This document shows positions 32,900 to 42,757 of a stretch of 64,000 bases of DNA, piece after piece. This stretch comes from Gordius sp. MW1 (lineage: Eukaryota > Nematomorpha > Gordioida > Gordea > Gordiidae): NCBI GenBank assembly GCA_964036665.1, contig OZ038533.1, positions 13,735,075-13,799,074 of the forward strand, written 5' to 3'. The first letter of the stretch is position 1; every line of letters starts with the position of its first letter. Under the pieces are notes generated by a model that saw only the letters and a list, made by a program, of their open reading frames with translations, had not been told where the DNA came from and ran no database searches. The position numbers and the translations under genes are program-made.

Positions 32900-33290
32900 C
32901 TCCCCACCTTTTTGCCCCCCCCCCCCCCCACTTCCACCCCTGTCCTTCAGAAGGAGGCAAGGTGATTTACTCCCTCCCCCCCCCCTTTTTTACCCTCTCC
33001 CCCTCCGCCTCCTCCTTATTTTACCCTCTCGCAAAGGGGGGGGGGAGTGGGCAAATCCCCTCTTCTGAAGGAGGACAAAAACAAGTATTCAAGGGGGATT
33101 TGCCCCCCCCCCCCACCCCACCCAAACTTTATTGCGAGTGGGTAAAAAAGGGGAGGGAAAGAGGGTAAAAATAGGAAGGCAAAAATGGGGCCTCTGAATG
33201 CATCTCCCCCCCCCCCTTGGGTGAGTGTGAGGGTTAAAGATGGAGGGGTAAAAAAGGGGGGGGGGGGGTGGGGGCAAGTTCTTAATTTAT
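32900..33290. repeat. C/G-run tract with ttttttaccctctc motifs
   Basis: Long C and G homopolymers alternate with ttttttaccctctc and its complement gagggtaaaa. The same motif is the core of the minisatellite at 58830-64000. The apparent proline-rich ORFs on both strands are translations of the homopolymers. Confidence 0.8.
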
Positions 33291-33543
33291 TAATGATATA
33301 TAATATGAGCAGTAACAAATGCTTCTAATAAATCTGCTATCTATTCGAGTTTCTGCTCGGGCAATTTGGTCAAAGCTTACACAGATTTTGCTGCTTCGAC
33401 TCGCCTCTTCAGCATTTTTATATGCTACTATTCTGCCTAGTGCACCGAATAGCAAGCACAGATTGTGCTAACGCGATTATTAAACAACTCAGTGTGCGTG
33501 CTCGGGTCTGGGGTTGAAGCAAGCTAACAATTTAACAACTCTA

Positions 33544-34570
33544 GATGGAAGTGGGGTAAATTTTATGAATTAATTTGTATTAAACATGTCAGTCATTTAA
33601 ATTTATTCTTTAAATTTTAAGTAAATCTTTGTCTAATATCAGACTCAATTTCATGGGTCAAACTCGATGTTTATTAACTCTTTTGATCAAGTTCAAACTT
33701 ATAACCCGTATAGCGATCTTTGCAGCGCAGCAAATTCCGATATTAAGACAGCTCTAAGAAGGAATGACAACAGGGTTATCCTCCATTGTATCTCCTTAAG
33801 AGAAAAACGACATAAGCTATCATTGATATTTTTCAAATTATACTTTTTCACCAAGGAAAAAACTTTGTCAATTGTTTCCTATGTTGTATCAAATTCGGCG
33901 GAAGATAAGAACCTAGGCTAAAACACAAAAGCTATTTAATTTCGTCTTTCGAATGAGTAATCATAAACTAAATCAAATGTGAAGACTTATTTTAAAATTC
34001 AGATAATTAGATGTTGTAATAATGTAGTATGAACCATGTTTACAACTTGTTGTGGATTCTTCCCTTTGCCCCCCCCCCTCTCCCCCCTCTATGTTCGATG
34101 CCGCGTGCTAACGCCAGCTGCGCTAGCATGGCAAGAGAGGATTAAGGAGATCGTTGTACTTTAACCACACAATATATAATGATCTCCCCATCTTAATCGC
34201 ATATCGAAAAACACAATTGATATTTTCAACTCAATCGCATTATATATATATTTTTGGGGATATGTACAATTACCCTAGCGATGATTCTAATTCAGTTATA
34301 ATAAAGTAAGAAAACAAAATGGTTTTTCTAATTAGTGTCTTCTTAATTAGTTTTAGTTAAATGTTAAGAAACAAAGTTTAATTAAATAGTTGTTTTTGTT
34401 AAATAGCGAATTGTTTTAAATTTATTCTTTTAACACAACTAAAGCTAGGATTAAATTGTAATTTACAAACCATAAGCTAACTGGCTATTTATTTTTATAA
34501 GCCCTTTGTGTCTGGTTCATAATTAATATTGGATAACACATTGTTTCTATACAAAAGTTTAATTAGTAAT
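33544..34570. other. Intergenic, one candidate coding stretch
   Basis: AT-rich apart from C-runs near 34070-34090. The only coding-like part is described separately at 33667-33921. Confidence 0.4.
33667..33921 (+). CDS. Unidentified coding-like stretch, weakly annexin-like
   Basis: An 84-codon frame with balanced composition. The segment DIKTALRRNDNRVILHCISL followed by KRHKLSLIFFKLYF loosely resembles an annexin repeat (an ALxG...II.IL..R.....I...F..LY pattern). The glycine and calcium-site residues expected in annexins are missing, and no splice sites join it to the annexin-like exon near 44.4 kb. It may be an exon, a pseudogene or chance. Confidence 0.22.
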   Translation: MFINSFDQVQTYNPYSDLCSAANSDIKTALRRNDNRVILHCISLREKRHKLSLIFFKLYFFTKEKTLSIVSYVVSNSAEDKNLG

Positions 34571-34720
34571 TATTACAAAGCTTCAAAGTCCGATTTATAG
34601 TTTATTCAAATATATCATAAGATCCCAATAATGCGCAATTCATTACATTGTCACGTGTTAATGCCATGTTGTTTAATATAAATATGTTTAGGTAATAACA
34701 TTGTATAATCATTTATTACA
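34571..34720 (-). repeat. 3' LTR
   Basis: A 150-bp copy. In element orientation it starts tgtaataaatg and ends ctttgtaata. It is about 97% identical to the 5' LTR by eye. Confidence 0.88.
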
Positions 34721-34729
34721 TTTCCCTTC
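34721..34729 (-). promoter_or_regulatory. Polypurine tract
   Basis: gaagggaaa on the minus strand, directly upstream of the 3' LTR, the expected position for plus-strand DNA priming. Confidence 0.65.
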
Positions 34730-34746
34730 GCTAATTTTAGTTAGAA

Positions 34747-35706
34747 CTAAATTTCTTGAATAAGCCGCTTAGGAGGATGTATTTCTCGATTTGACCTTCT
34801 AGGCCCTGTGCTTTTTGTAACGATATCTTCAACGCCTTCGTCATCGCAATTTATTTCATCATCGCTCTCTTCTCTAACATTCTTGGTTGGCTGGTATCGT
34901 TCCCTTAGCTGGTCACTTTGCTTTTTCACGGTTCTATTCATCGTATCGACCACGTAGGAATAAGGTCCATTTCGCTTAAGAACTTTCCCCAGCCGCCATC
35001 CTTTTTTGATCTCATTTTTTACCCATACAGCCTGACCTGGAATAAACTCTCTGGTAACAGCTTTGTCCCTTTGCCTGTTTTCACTTTTCTCTGTCTTTTG
35101 TTCTATGTAATTGCCGACTGTTGGTTGTATCCAATCGAGTGATGTTTTTAGGTTTCTCCCCATCATCACTTTCGACGGTGTTCTCCCAGTTGATAAGTGT
35201 TCACTGATTCTATACCCCATCAACACGTCAAGCATGCATGACTCGGGATCTTTGGTATATTCCCTGCATGCTTGATATCTGCTCTTTATAGTTCTAATAG
35301 CTCTTTCCACCAATCCATTTGTTTTTGGATGATATGGCGTAGATCTGATGTGTTATATGTTTAAAGATTTGCAAAATTGTTCCATTTCATAATTTCGAAA
35401 CTGAGGACCGTTGTCTGTAACGATCTGTTTTGGAACTCCCCATCTTGCAAACCATTGGCGCATGGTTTTAATGGTCGTTGTAGTGGTGGAGCTATTTTGT
35501 AGCTGCACTTCGACCCTTTTTGAATATGAATCAACAGCTATGCACCAAAAATATCCATCTATGGGACCCGCGTAGTCCATATGTATACGTTCCCAAGGCT
35601 GTTCTGTTACATTCCACGAATACAGTGGAACTTCAGACTTGTTGCATCTATTTTTTGATGAATTTTTACTTCTTGTGGAATATTTAATCCGAATTTTATA
35701 ATCCAT
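34747..35706 (-). pseudogene. Integrase of the LTR element, one premature stop
   Basis: Integrase would insert the element's cDNA. On the minus strand the remnant of the zinc-binding domain (RCNKSEVPLYSW) is followed by the catalytic core: HMDYAGPIDGYFWCIAVDSY with the first Asp, IVTDNGPQF with the second, and YHPKTNGLVERAIRT with the Glu. The C-terminal part has GQAVWVKNE and GPYSYVVD, the chromatin/DNA-binding tail typical of Ty3/gypsy integrases. A TAA at 35353-35355 interrupts the frame between the second Asp and the Glu. The frame overlaps the end of gag-protease (35607-35706) because reverse transcriptase was deleted. Confidence 0.85.
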
Positions 35707-36806
35707 GGTAATCCAAACAAGGGGACATCATCTGTCTTTGTAACCACAGCTGTCAAATTATGATTAATTTTTCCCATCTGGACATTTAATAATGTTTTGC
35801 CCAGCGTTTCTACTGGCTGGTTACCATAAGCTTTGGGAGACATACATTTGGTCAATCTGGGTCTGCCTATTTGTTTCCACATTTTAAGGTTGATAAGACT
35901 AATCTGAGCCCCCGTGTCATATTCCATTATGAAATTTTGACCATTTAATTTAACCTCTATTGTGGCTCGTTTAGATAATTGACATACACGCTTGATAGAA
36001 TCACCAGAATCATCATTATCATTTTCGAGAGTCATTTGATTTAATACACTACGACAAGCTATAGCAAAATGACCTTTCTTTTGACATCTGAAGCATGTTG
36101 CTGTAAAGGCTGGACAACGAAATTTTGCATGTTGTTTTAGACACCTTGAACATTTAAATAATGTTTTGTTATCATTCTTGTTGTGATCATTCAACTGTTT
36201 CTTAGTGTCATATTTTAGTTTAAAAAGTCTTTCCTCAGAATCACTATTTGTCTCTACTTCAGCTCTCTCCATACATAAAGCCATATTTATTATTCTTTCA
36301 AAGGTAAGGGGCTTGCCTTCCTCATCTAGAGTATCAGGATATTTTGTCTTAAGTTCCATCTCTAGTTGTTTAAATTTAAGGGCAAAGATAAAATGATCTC
36401 GGGCTCTTTTATCAAAGTCATGCTTGTATGCACATTTACTTAAGCATATTCTAATTCTTTTTGACAATTCTAAAATACTTTCACCAGGCAATCTGCTTAA
36501 GTTCATCAAATCTAACCTATGAGCAAAAATAGTTTTCATTGGTTGATATCTTTGATATAAGGCCTTTTCAAGATATTCCCATTTTGCATCATTTAAAGTC
36601 ATGGGATATAAAATTTCCCTCAGTTCCTTGATTATTGGTAATCCTATGTATGCCAAAACTATCTTCTTTTTAACTATTGGACTAGATTTAATTCCTTTTA
36701 TGTCTAGGATGGCATCTAAATTGTACAGATAATCTTCAATTGAATGAATTTCTGGATTAAATTCAGCCATGGATATTCTTTTCAGTTGCTCATCCATTCT
36801 TGGCAT
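35607..36806 (-). CDS. Gag-protease polyprotein fragment of the LTR element
   Basis: A 399-codon frame. Residues 1-190 form a gag-like helical region (LYQRYQPM, LPGESILELSKRI). Two zinc knuckles follow: C219-C222-H226-C231 and C238-C241-H246-C251. The retroviral-type aspartic protease shows YDTGAQISLI around D297 and ends near PLFGLPWIIKFGLN. The last roughly 20 residues are a chance readthrough past the deletion junction near 35640-35670, where integrase sequence begins in another frame. The start lies just inside the 5' LTR leader. Confidence 0.85.
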   Translation of the reverse strand: MPRMDEQLKRISMAEFNPEIHSIEDYLYNLDAILDIKGIKSSPIVKKKIVLAYIGLPIIKELREILYPMTLNDAKWEYLEKALYQRYQPMKTIFAHRLDLMNLSRLPGESILELSKRIRICLSKCAYKHDFDKRARDHFIFALKFKQLEMELKTKYPDTLDEEGKPLTFERIINMALCMERAEVETNSDSEERLFKLKYDTKKQLNDHNKNDNKTLFKCSRCLKQHAKFRCPAFTATCFRCQKKGHFAIACRSVLNQMTLENDNDDSGDSIKRVCQLSKRATIEVKLNGQNFIMEYDTGAQISLINLKMWKQIGRPRLTKCMSPKAYGNQPVETLGKTLLNVQMGKINHNLTAVVTKTDDVPLFGLPWIIKFGLNIPQEVKIHQKIDATSLKFHCIRGM

Positions 36807-36821
36807 ATATATTTATAATAG

Positions 36822-36835
36822 TACCTCGTCGCCAA
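36822..36835 (-). promoter_or_regulatory. Primer-binding-site-like sequence
   Basis: ttggcgacgaggta immediately follows the 5' LTR on the minus strand. This leader is common in Mag-type elements. The priming tRNA was not determined. Confidence 0.6.
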
Positions 36836-36985
36836 TATTACAAAGCTTCAAAGTCCAATTTATAGTTTATTCAAATATATCATAAGATCCCAATAATGCG
36901 CAATTCATTACATTGTCACGTGTTAATGCCATGTTGTTTTATATAAATATGTTTAGGTAATAACATTGTATTCTCATTTATTACA
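36836..36985 (-). repeat. 5' LTR
   Basis: The partner of 34571-34720. It differs at about four bases, which points to a fairly recent insertion. Confidence 0.88.
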
Positions 36986-37320
36986 CATATTACATTTGAT
37001 CATTGATAAATTCACTACAACATATTCAGGTATGTTATTTTAATTAAATGTTAAGTTTTTTTATTAAATGTTTAGATTTCTATTTCATCATCTATATATA
37101 TAAAATGCATATATTCCATTTTATTAACAGATAAATTCACTACAACATATTCAGTTTATTCACTACAACATATTACATTTAATCATAGATAAATTCACTA
37201 CAACATATTCAGGAATGTTATTTTAATTAAATGTTAAGTTTTTTTATTAAATGTTCAGATTTCTATCATCTACATATATAAAATGCATATATTCCATTTT
37301 ATTAACAGATAAATTCACTT
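36986..37320. repeat. Two-copy direct repeat of about 180 bp
   Basis: The block gataaattcactacaacat, ttaattaaatgttaag, atttctat and atataaaatgcatatattcc occurs twice (about 37010-37130 and 37190-37310). Part of it (taaatgttcagattt) is the reverse complement of the subterminal repeats of the MULE-like elements at 498-1437. Confidence 0.75.
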
Positions 37321-37776
37321 TTTATATTTCTTTTAGCATTTCTCCCCTTTTTATTACGCCAGAGTATTATAACCAAATCAAGAAGCTATAATACTGTACG
37401 TTTATTACCTTATTCTTCATAAGACCTATCTTTGATTTACCCTTTATCCATCAATTTTCCCTTGCAGGTTTTATTTTACTATTTACATCATTTTTTACAT
37501 TATACTTTCAGCCAAAATCTTCATACAGCTCTTTATTAACTATACATTATTATGAGCTTTTTATATTTTAAAGCGTATATACTTATGAATTATTAATAAA
37601 TATTATATATCGCTTTAAATAAATATTATGGATATTTATTTGCATTAGCATTCGGATCTTTCACATTATAAATTATTTCATATATGACCCCATTTTAGAT
37701 AAGTCTTATTAATAGGTTATACTTATTTAACCACTTAAGGACTGAGCCGAACCAACGCTTAGCCGGGCACAGCTAG
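37091..37776 (+). mobile_element. Small non-autonomous Helitron
   Basis: The 3' end ccaacgcttagccgggcacagctag precedes a host T and resembles the Helitron tail at 28715. The start tctatatatataaaatgca follows a host A. Because of the duplication just upstream, the start could instead be the homologous position at 37269. Confidence 0.55.
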
Positions 37777-37887
37777 TATTGCTATATTATTCGACCTTAT
37801 AATTTATTTTACCCTGGTAAATTATATAATTAAAATATCGTTTACTAAATAATTCTATTAGAAATCAATAAATATCACGTTAATTAA

Positions 37888-40800
37888 TCAAACGATGGAA
37901 TCGCATTTTCGATAGCACACATCCTTTGTTTGCTTTACAGCTTCTGCCAAACTCTCATTCAGCCTTTCCCTATGTTTATTCAAAATTTCCATATCAATGG
38001 TCGGGCACTTTTTATCCTTGATTTCAATTTTAATACCATCCTCAGCGTCTGGTTCCCGTTCGGTAACATCGATACCGCTCGTCTCGTCGCTTATTTCAAC
38101 ATCCACCTCGTCTACTTTATCGGGCAAATTTTTTGGTTGATATTTGATTATGGCGAATTGCTCTAACAAGATTAAAAAAAAATTATAACACATATTATCT
38201 ACAAAAACTCCCAAAAAACAAGGATATATTTTTAATTCCGTTTGTTAAAAGCATTCACAAACATTAGGGGATGCAAATTTAGAAATATTTTAAAAATTTT
38301 AGTATTTCTAAAAGGTCACCCCAAGCGCATCTTAAGCTATGTCATAATACTCAAGTTAAACTTCGAGCATGCCATACTTTATTTTGTATTACAAGCGATT
38401 CACGTCTCTTAAAACTTATATCTAGCTAAGCAAATATATATTAGTATATGTAATAAAAATATTAAAAATTTAGCAGCACGCAAATCGCGGTTAAATTGTA
38501 TTTATAGGCGTTAAAGATAAAAAAGACACGTATTAAAATATAAAACGAAGCAGCACAATATTTGCTTATTGCCTAACTTTAAAAAGAACCGTGTTTATAT
38601 ATTCATAGTATAGCCCTGCAAAGTCAATTTTTTTCAACTTAAACCCGACCCGAAAGTGTTTAGATTTTTTCAATTCGAGCCCGACCCGACCCGAAAACGT
38701 TTTAAACCGCCGACCCGACCCAAAAACGTTTTAAATTTTTAAACCCGAACCCGCCCCTATCCGAAAGTAGGAAAATTTATTTTGATGGTTTTAAATGGTA
38801 ACAAAATTTTATTTCCTCCAAAAAAACAACAGATTTACAACATTTTAAAACATGTTTGTCAGTGAAAGCATTAGAAATAAAGTAGATATTAATTTTGAAT
38901 TTTTTTTAGTATATTTTACCCAAATTATCTTTCTTAACAAGCCATTCATTCTCTTAAGTAAGGACCATAAAAAATAAAATACAGATATTCTTAAACTTTT
39001 GCTAAATTAAAATGAGTCTGTCTGTATTATCAAGCAATTTTGATAATAACGCTAATAATAGTTGTGGCAATATTGTGTGAAAATGAAAGGAGAAAATTTG
39101 ATCATAATTTCTTAAATCTTGTTTGTAAAATGTTTTTTTTATACATTTTAATCATTCGTTTAATAAAAAATCATAATAATTTTATTTTATTCTAACGTTT
39201 ATGTTAGGCGGTAGAACAAGTAGAGATACTAATCTTTGAAAAAGAAAAATAGGAGTTCAGAAAAATGTCAATAAGTTTGTGATATTAATTATATGATTAT
39301 TATAATTAAAGGCATAAAGATATTCTAACTTTTTGAGTTCAAAATTGCCCAATCCAATATATAGATATAATTTAAAAGAAATTAATTTAAATGAATGTAT
39401 GAAATAAATTAATCATAAATTTTGATTTTAATTATAAAATATTATATATAATGGCATTAATTTAAAAGATGTGTCCATTATTCATTATAAAATTCATAAC
39501 CATCAACCCCATCCGAACCCAATAGAGTTTAAAAATTTCCCAAACCCGACCCAAAAGATTTTCAAATTCTCGGGTCACCCGTGCAGGGATCTAATGCATA
39601 GATATTTAAAATATAATGTTTTCGATCATTCCTCTGCAGAAAATTAAATTAAAAGCTTACCTAAAATCAAAGAAACGTTTAAGATTTCGCCTGCAATTTT
39701 TTTAGTTTATGGCGCACTTTTGTGATATTATTTTGTCAACTTACTATAATGAAACACGACATGGATTTTTTTTATTTACCCTCCACAATGCTTTGAATAA
39801 CTTGAATGTATTGTTATAATGAAATAACATAGGGTCAAGGGCGAAGGGGGCGCAGGGAGGGGCTGCTTCCCCCCCTCTAAATCCAAATAATCTCATAAAT
39901 TCAATAAAAAAATCACGAAAATTTATAACAATTATTGTCCCCCTTTATCTTTATTGTATCTTAATCAACGCCTGCAAAGAGAGTTTAATCTATAATCTAT
40001 TTTGAATATTACGGTTAAAAATGTATAGGTTTATTAATTGTTACTCACCACATTCGATCAATAGTTTTCCTTTATTAGCCCCTTGTGTTTCACAAACTTT
40101 GCCTTGTGTACATCCATCACACGATTGTTTGCTGGCAGCCGTATATGGTTTAACGTTTATTGTAAGGTTTTGTTGTCGTGTAACGCTGTGAATTAGCACA
40201 AACATTTCAATAACTTTTTTAGACTCAATTTTTTTAGAGGTTGTTTCTTTGTATTCAAATAATTTTACCCTGGCCCGTATTTGCATATAAATACGCGGTA
40301 CGCATTATCGTGACAAAATGCACTACCGCAACCGACTTCTTTTGTCATACCATTTACTAGCTAATATGAACATAAATGACTTTTAGAGTGAACTAGAGTA
40401 TTCGCTTTTTGAAATAAGTAAAAGGTTTATTACAAACAACAATTGCTGAAAGGTTCTTTATTATTGGTATCTCAATGTAATAGATTATTTTTTTAAATAA
40501 TAGTCATATATTTTTTTTAAGTCGGTAGAAGTTTATTTCTAAATAATTATGTATGTTATATGCTAAAATATATTAATTTGAGCTGGCATCGAGCCATGGA
40601 TTGAGATTGTATTGTATTAGATTTTACAATTTCCATGGTGATTTTCTGCTTGATGTAAAAGAAATCTTTGGGATCGTGTGTAATAGAGGTTATATATTTT
40701 GATATTTGTTTGAGGAATTGGCTGCCCTCGGGACCAAAATTACCGAGGGTCGTGGCCACTACTGGTACAAAAATAATATTGCTAAGGTATTTGTATTTTT

Positions 40801-41570
40801 CCACTTTCTTTCTCTCAGTAGAAGAGAATTGGACATTTTAAATTTTTAAATAATAGTTTTTAATTGTGATTGCATGTTTACTTGAATATAATGCCGAACA
40901 TCTTGTGTATTATCACCCCTAACTCCATACGCGAACGATGGAACACCCCGATTATTCCAATTCTTAATAACCCCCTTCCAATTGGACGTTTTTTTGGTTA
41001 GTATAGCAAAGAAGTTTTGATTTACTTTTGGTGAATCTATGATAAAATAACTCACATATTAATTAGGAATTGTGACATAAATCAAAGTCGAAATGCATTA
41101 TATTAGTATGGGTACTTGAGGATGTTGTCAAATAATCGGTTACAGATGATATATCAAACGGACAGGTTAAAGCCTCGGCTTGAGCTTGGACCGCCAAACT
41201 TGGGCTCCAGCTCTTAACATTGGTAAAATAATATTATATAGCATGAGAGTATTGTTAAATTTTTCTAAACCGGTAAAATATATATGTGAATTTATAATAA
41301 TAAAAAAAAGATATTGCAAGGAAAAAAATGATTACCAATTTGAACATCGCGTTAGACGGTGGAACAACTTCTGCTCGCCATCTGTTGTGTTGCTCAATAA
41401 TTTCTAGCACTTCAGCAGCAGTAACTGGCATTGGTCTATCAGGTGCTCGAGCGACACTTCTTCTCCTACCGAAAGTCCCATCTATACTTGAACATACTAA
41501 AAAGCATTAATGAATGGTAACTATAGCCCTTACATGATCCAAGTAATAGGAATGAGAAGATAAATATCAT
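37888..41570 (-). CDS. Secreted CAP-superfamily protein, seven exons, 330 aa
   Basis: Exons on the minus strand: 41534-41570, 41336-41496, 41077-41212, 40882-41036, 40269-40360, 40049-40185 and 37888-38162; phases join cleanly. Exon 1 gives a signal peptide (MIFIFSFLLLGSLCSS). The CAP (SCP/TAPS) domain follows: EIIEQHNRWRAEVVPP, LSWSPSLAVQAQAEALTC, NQNFFAI in place of GENxxA, VIKNWNN, DVRHYIQLVN in place of GHYTQ, VGCGSAFC and FICKYGPG. A Cys-rich hinge (PYTAASKQSCDGCTQGKVC) and an acidic tail ending KQTKDVCYRKC come next. CAP proteins are usually extracellular and bind lipids or act in venom, immunity or reproduction; the role here is unknown. The usual acidic residue after the NWNN region is replaced by Arg. 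The exon 3 donor is weak. Introns of 37, 40 and 83 bp contrast with two enlarged by transposons. Confidence 0.85.
38609..39593. mobile_element. hAT-like non-autonomous element in a CAP-gene intron
   Basis: The ends tatagccctgca and gtgcagggatcta are inverted. Flanking 8-mers attcatag (38601-38608) and atgcatag (39594-39601) match 7 of 8. Both ends are rich in cccgaccc motifs and the middle is AT-rich without coding capacity. It sits in the roughly 1.9-kb last intron of the CAP gene. A related fragment is at 7945-8205. Confidence 0.6.
40557..40828 (-). pseudogene. 5'-truncated copy of the 936-aa RT element in an intron
   Basis: The minus-strand frame matches only the last roughly 80 residues of the 936-aa protein (KYKYLSNIIFVPVVATTLGN and FLKQISKYITSITHDPK), with a changed C-terminus. 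This is a typical 5'-truncated retroinsertion. It sits in the CAP-gene intron between 40361 and 40881. Confidence 0.85.
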
Positions 41571-41925
41571 ATGAAAAATTAAAATTAGGAACGGGGATAA
41601 ATAGTTTAAAAGTTAAGGGAAAATCTTTGAATCCTCAAAAGAATCGCGCGGTTTATTTGTATACGATATTGAGGACGAGTGTATTGCAAATAAACTTATA
41701 ATTCAATTGGGTCACCTTGAGGGCAAAACAAATATTTAGATATTATTTGGGTTGCACTATATTACTCAAAATATATCTTATATGTTAAGGGCTATTGCTA
41801 GCCATCAAGTTATTTTTTCGAATAAGTTTTATTAACTAGCATGTTAATTAAATTTTGGGAGAGTTAAAAATCAGTATTTAAGATATTCAAAAGCATATTA
41901 CATATAGCATATTACATGTATTTAA
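41571..41925. other. Upstream flank of the CAP gene
   Basis: AT-rich. It presumably holds the CAP-gene promoter and 5' UTR, but I cannot point to a core motif. No other exon seen. Confidence 0.4.
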
Positions 41926-42757
41926 TTTTTTTTTTTTTTTTTTTTGACATGCTTTATTAAAAAAAAGTATTAAATATAAAGTGGATCTAATACAAAGATA
42001 CAAGAACGAAAATATTTATAAAAAGAATGATTAAAACACATTATCCGTTTCTTTATCTTTAAGAATGGGCATTGAATCCATCAAAGAATAAAAATTGGAT
42101 TTAGCAATCGCAATGGCAATTAATTGTCTTAGTAAGAAACTATTCGATATTTTAGAAGGGGGCGAGCGTTTATTGAGTTCTTTAAAAAAATTTAATGCGC
42201 TCTTTCCGAACGTCCCTGAGCACGACGAGACGATAGGAATAAAAACGGAGGATTCCGATAAAGCTGAGTATTTTAAGGATTTGCGATGCTCTGCCGATTT
42301 TAGGGGGTCGTGAGTATAGTTGGAGGGGGCAAACAGGTCAATACAGGTGTAGTCCCATTTTAAGAAAAGGCCTTTGTCCCATGGGATAAGTGATGAACCG
42401 TCAGGACGCATCCGCCCTTCGAGAGAGGGATCTGACGGTTCAAGGATGGAAGGAACTTTTGCCCGTTTGAGGGCAGCTTGAAGCAGTGTATTTATTTTTT
42501 GGTGCCTACTATACCGGCTTTTGTTAAATTTACAATGCAGAGGGTGACGCGCTTCCTCATCTACAAGTGAATTACAAAGCCGGCAGGGGTATGGGGACGT
42601 GTATTTACAGCCCAAGAGGAGGGCTATGTTGAAGGACAGGGTAGGATTCTCTAAAAACATTCCCGAAAACTTACTAGGGTAAGCTTCAAGCCATTCATGA
42701 CCAGATTGGTCGAAAGCCAAACGGATACTAAGTGACTGACACACAATATTTTCCATT
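41926..42757 (-). pseudogene. 5'-truncated RLE-type retrotransposon with poly(A)
   Basis: A 20-bp T-run at 41926-41945 is a poly(A) tail on the minus strand. Upstream, a 241-codon frame (42031-42756) keeps the C-terminal part: SGHEWLEAYPSK, the CCHC knuckle CRLCNSLVDEEARHPLHC, MRPDGSSLIPW, WDYTCIDLFAPSN and EHRKSLKY. It is closest to the frameshifted family at 8805-11759. The reverse transcriptase domain is absent. Confidence 0.88.

Larger units (their letters stand above)
31511..33541. mobile_element. 2.0-kb TIR element, sister of the 8.1-kb element
   Basis: The ends gagttgttaaattg and caatttaacaactc are flanked by TA (31509-31510 and 33542-33543). The inverted arms, about 215 bp, share motifs with the arms of 16894-25038, such as gcatttttatatgct, cggtgcacta and gctcgag. 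No transposase is present. The interior carries a gcgttcgtgatga inverted pair (about 31754-32204), a foldback at 32508-32849, and C/G-run sequence at 32900-33290. Confidence 0.75.
34571..36985 (-). mobile_element. Mag-like Ty3/gypsy LTR retrotransposon lacking RT
   Basis: Two 150-bp LTRs (34571-34720 and 36836-36985) differ at about four positions. Next to the 5' LTR is a primer-binding-type sequence, and next to the 3' LTR a purine tract, both on the minus strand. The internal 2.1 kb encode gag, protease and integrase, but reverse transcriptase and RNase H are absent, so this is a deletion derivative. Short LTRs, a paired zinc knuckle and the ttggcgacgagg leader suggest the Mag group. No clear target duplication was found. 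Confidence 0.88.

Noticed and set aside
33016-33318. Proline-rich minus-strand frame
   Set aside because: Made of C/G homopolymers, with equally long frames in overlapping readings.
41328-41510. 60-codon plus-strand frame
   Set aside because: Antisense to exon 2 of the CAP gene, where the minus strand shows family motifs and splice sites.
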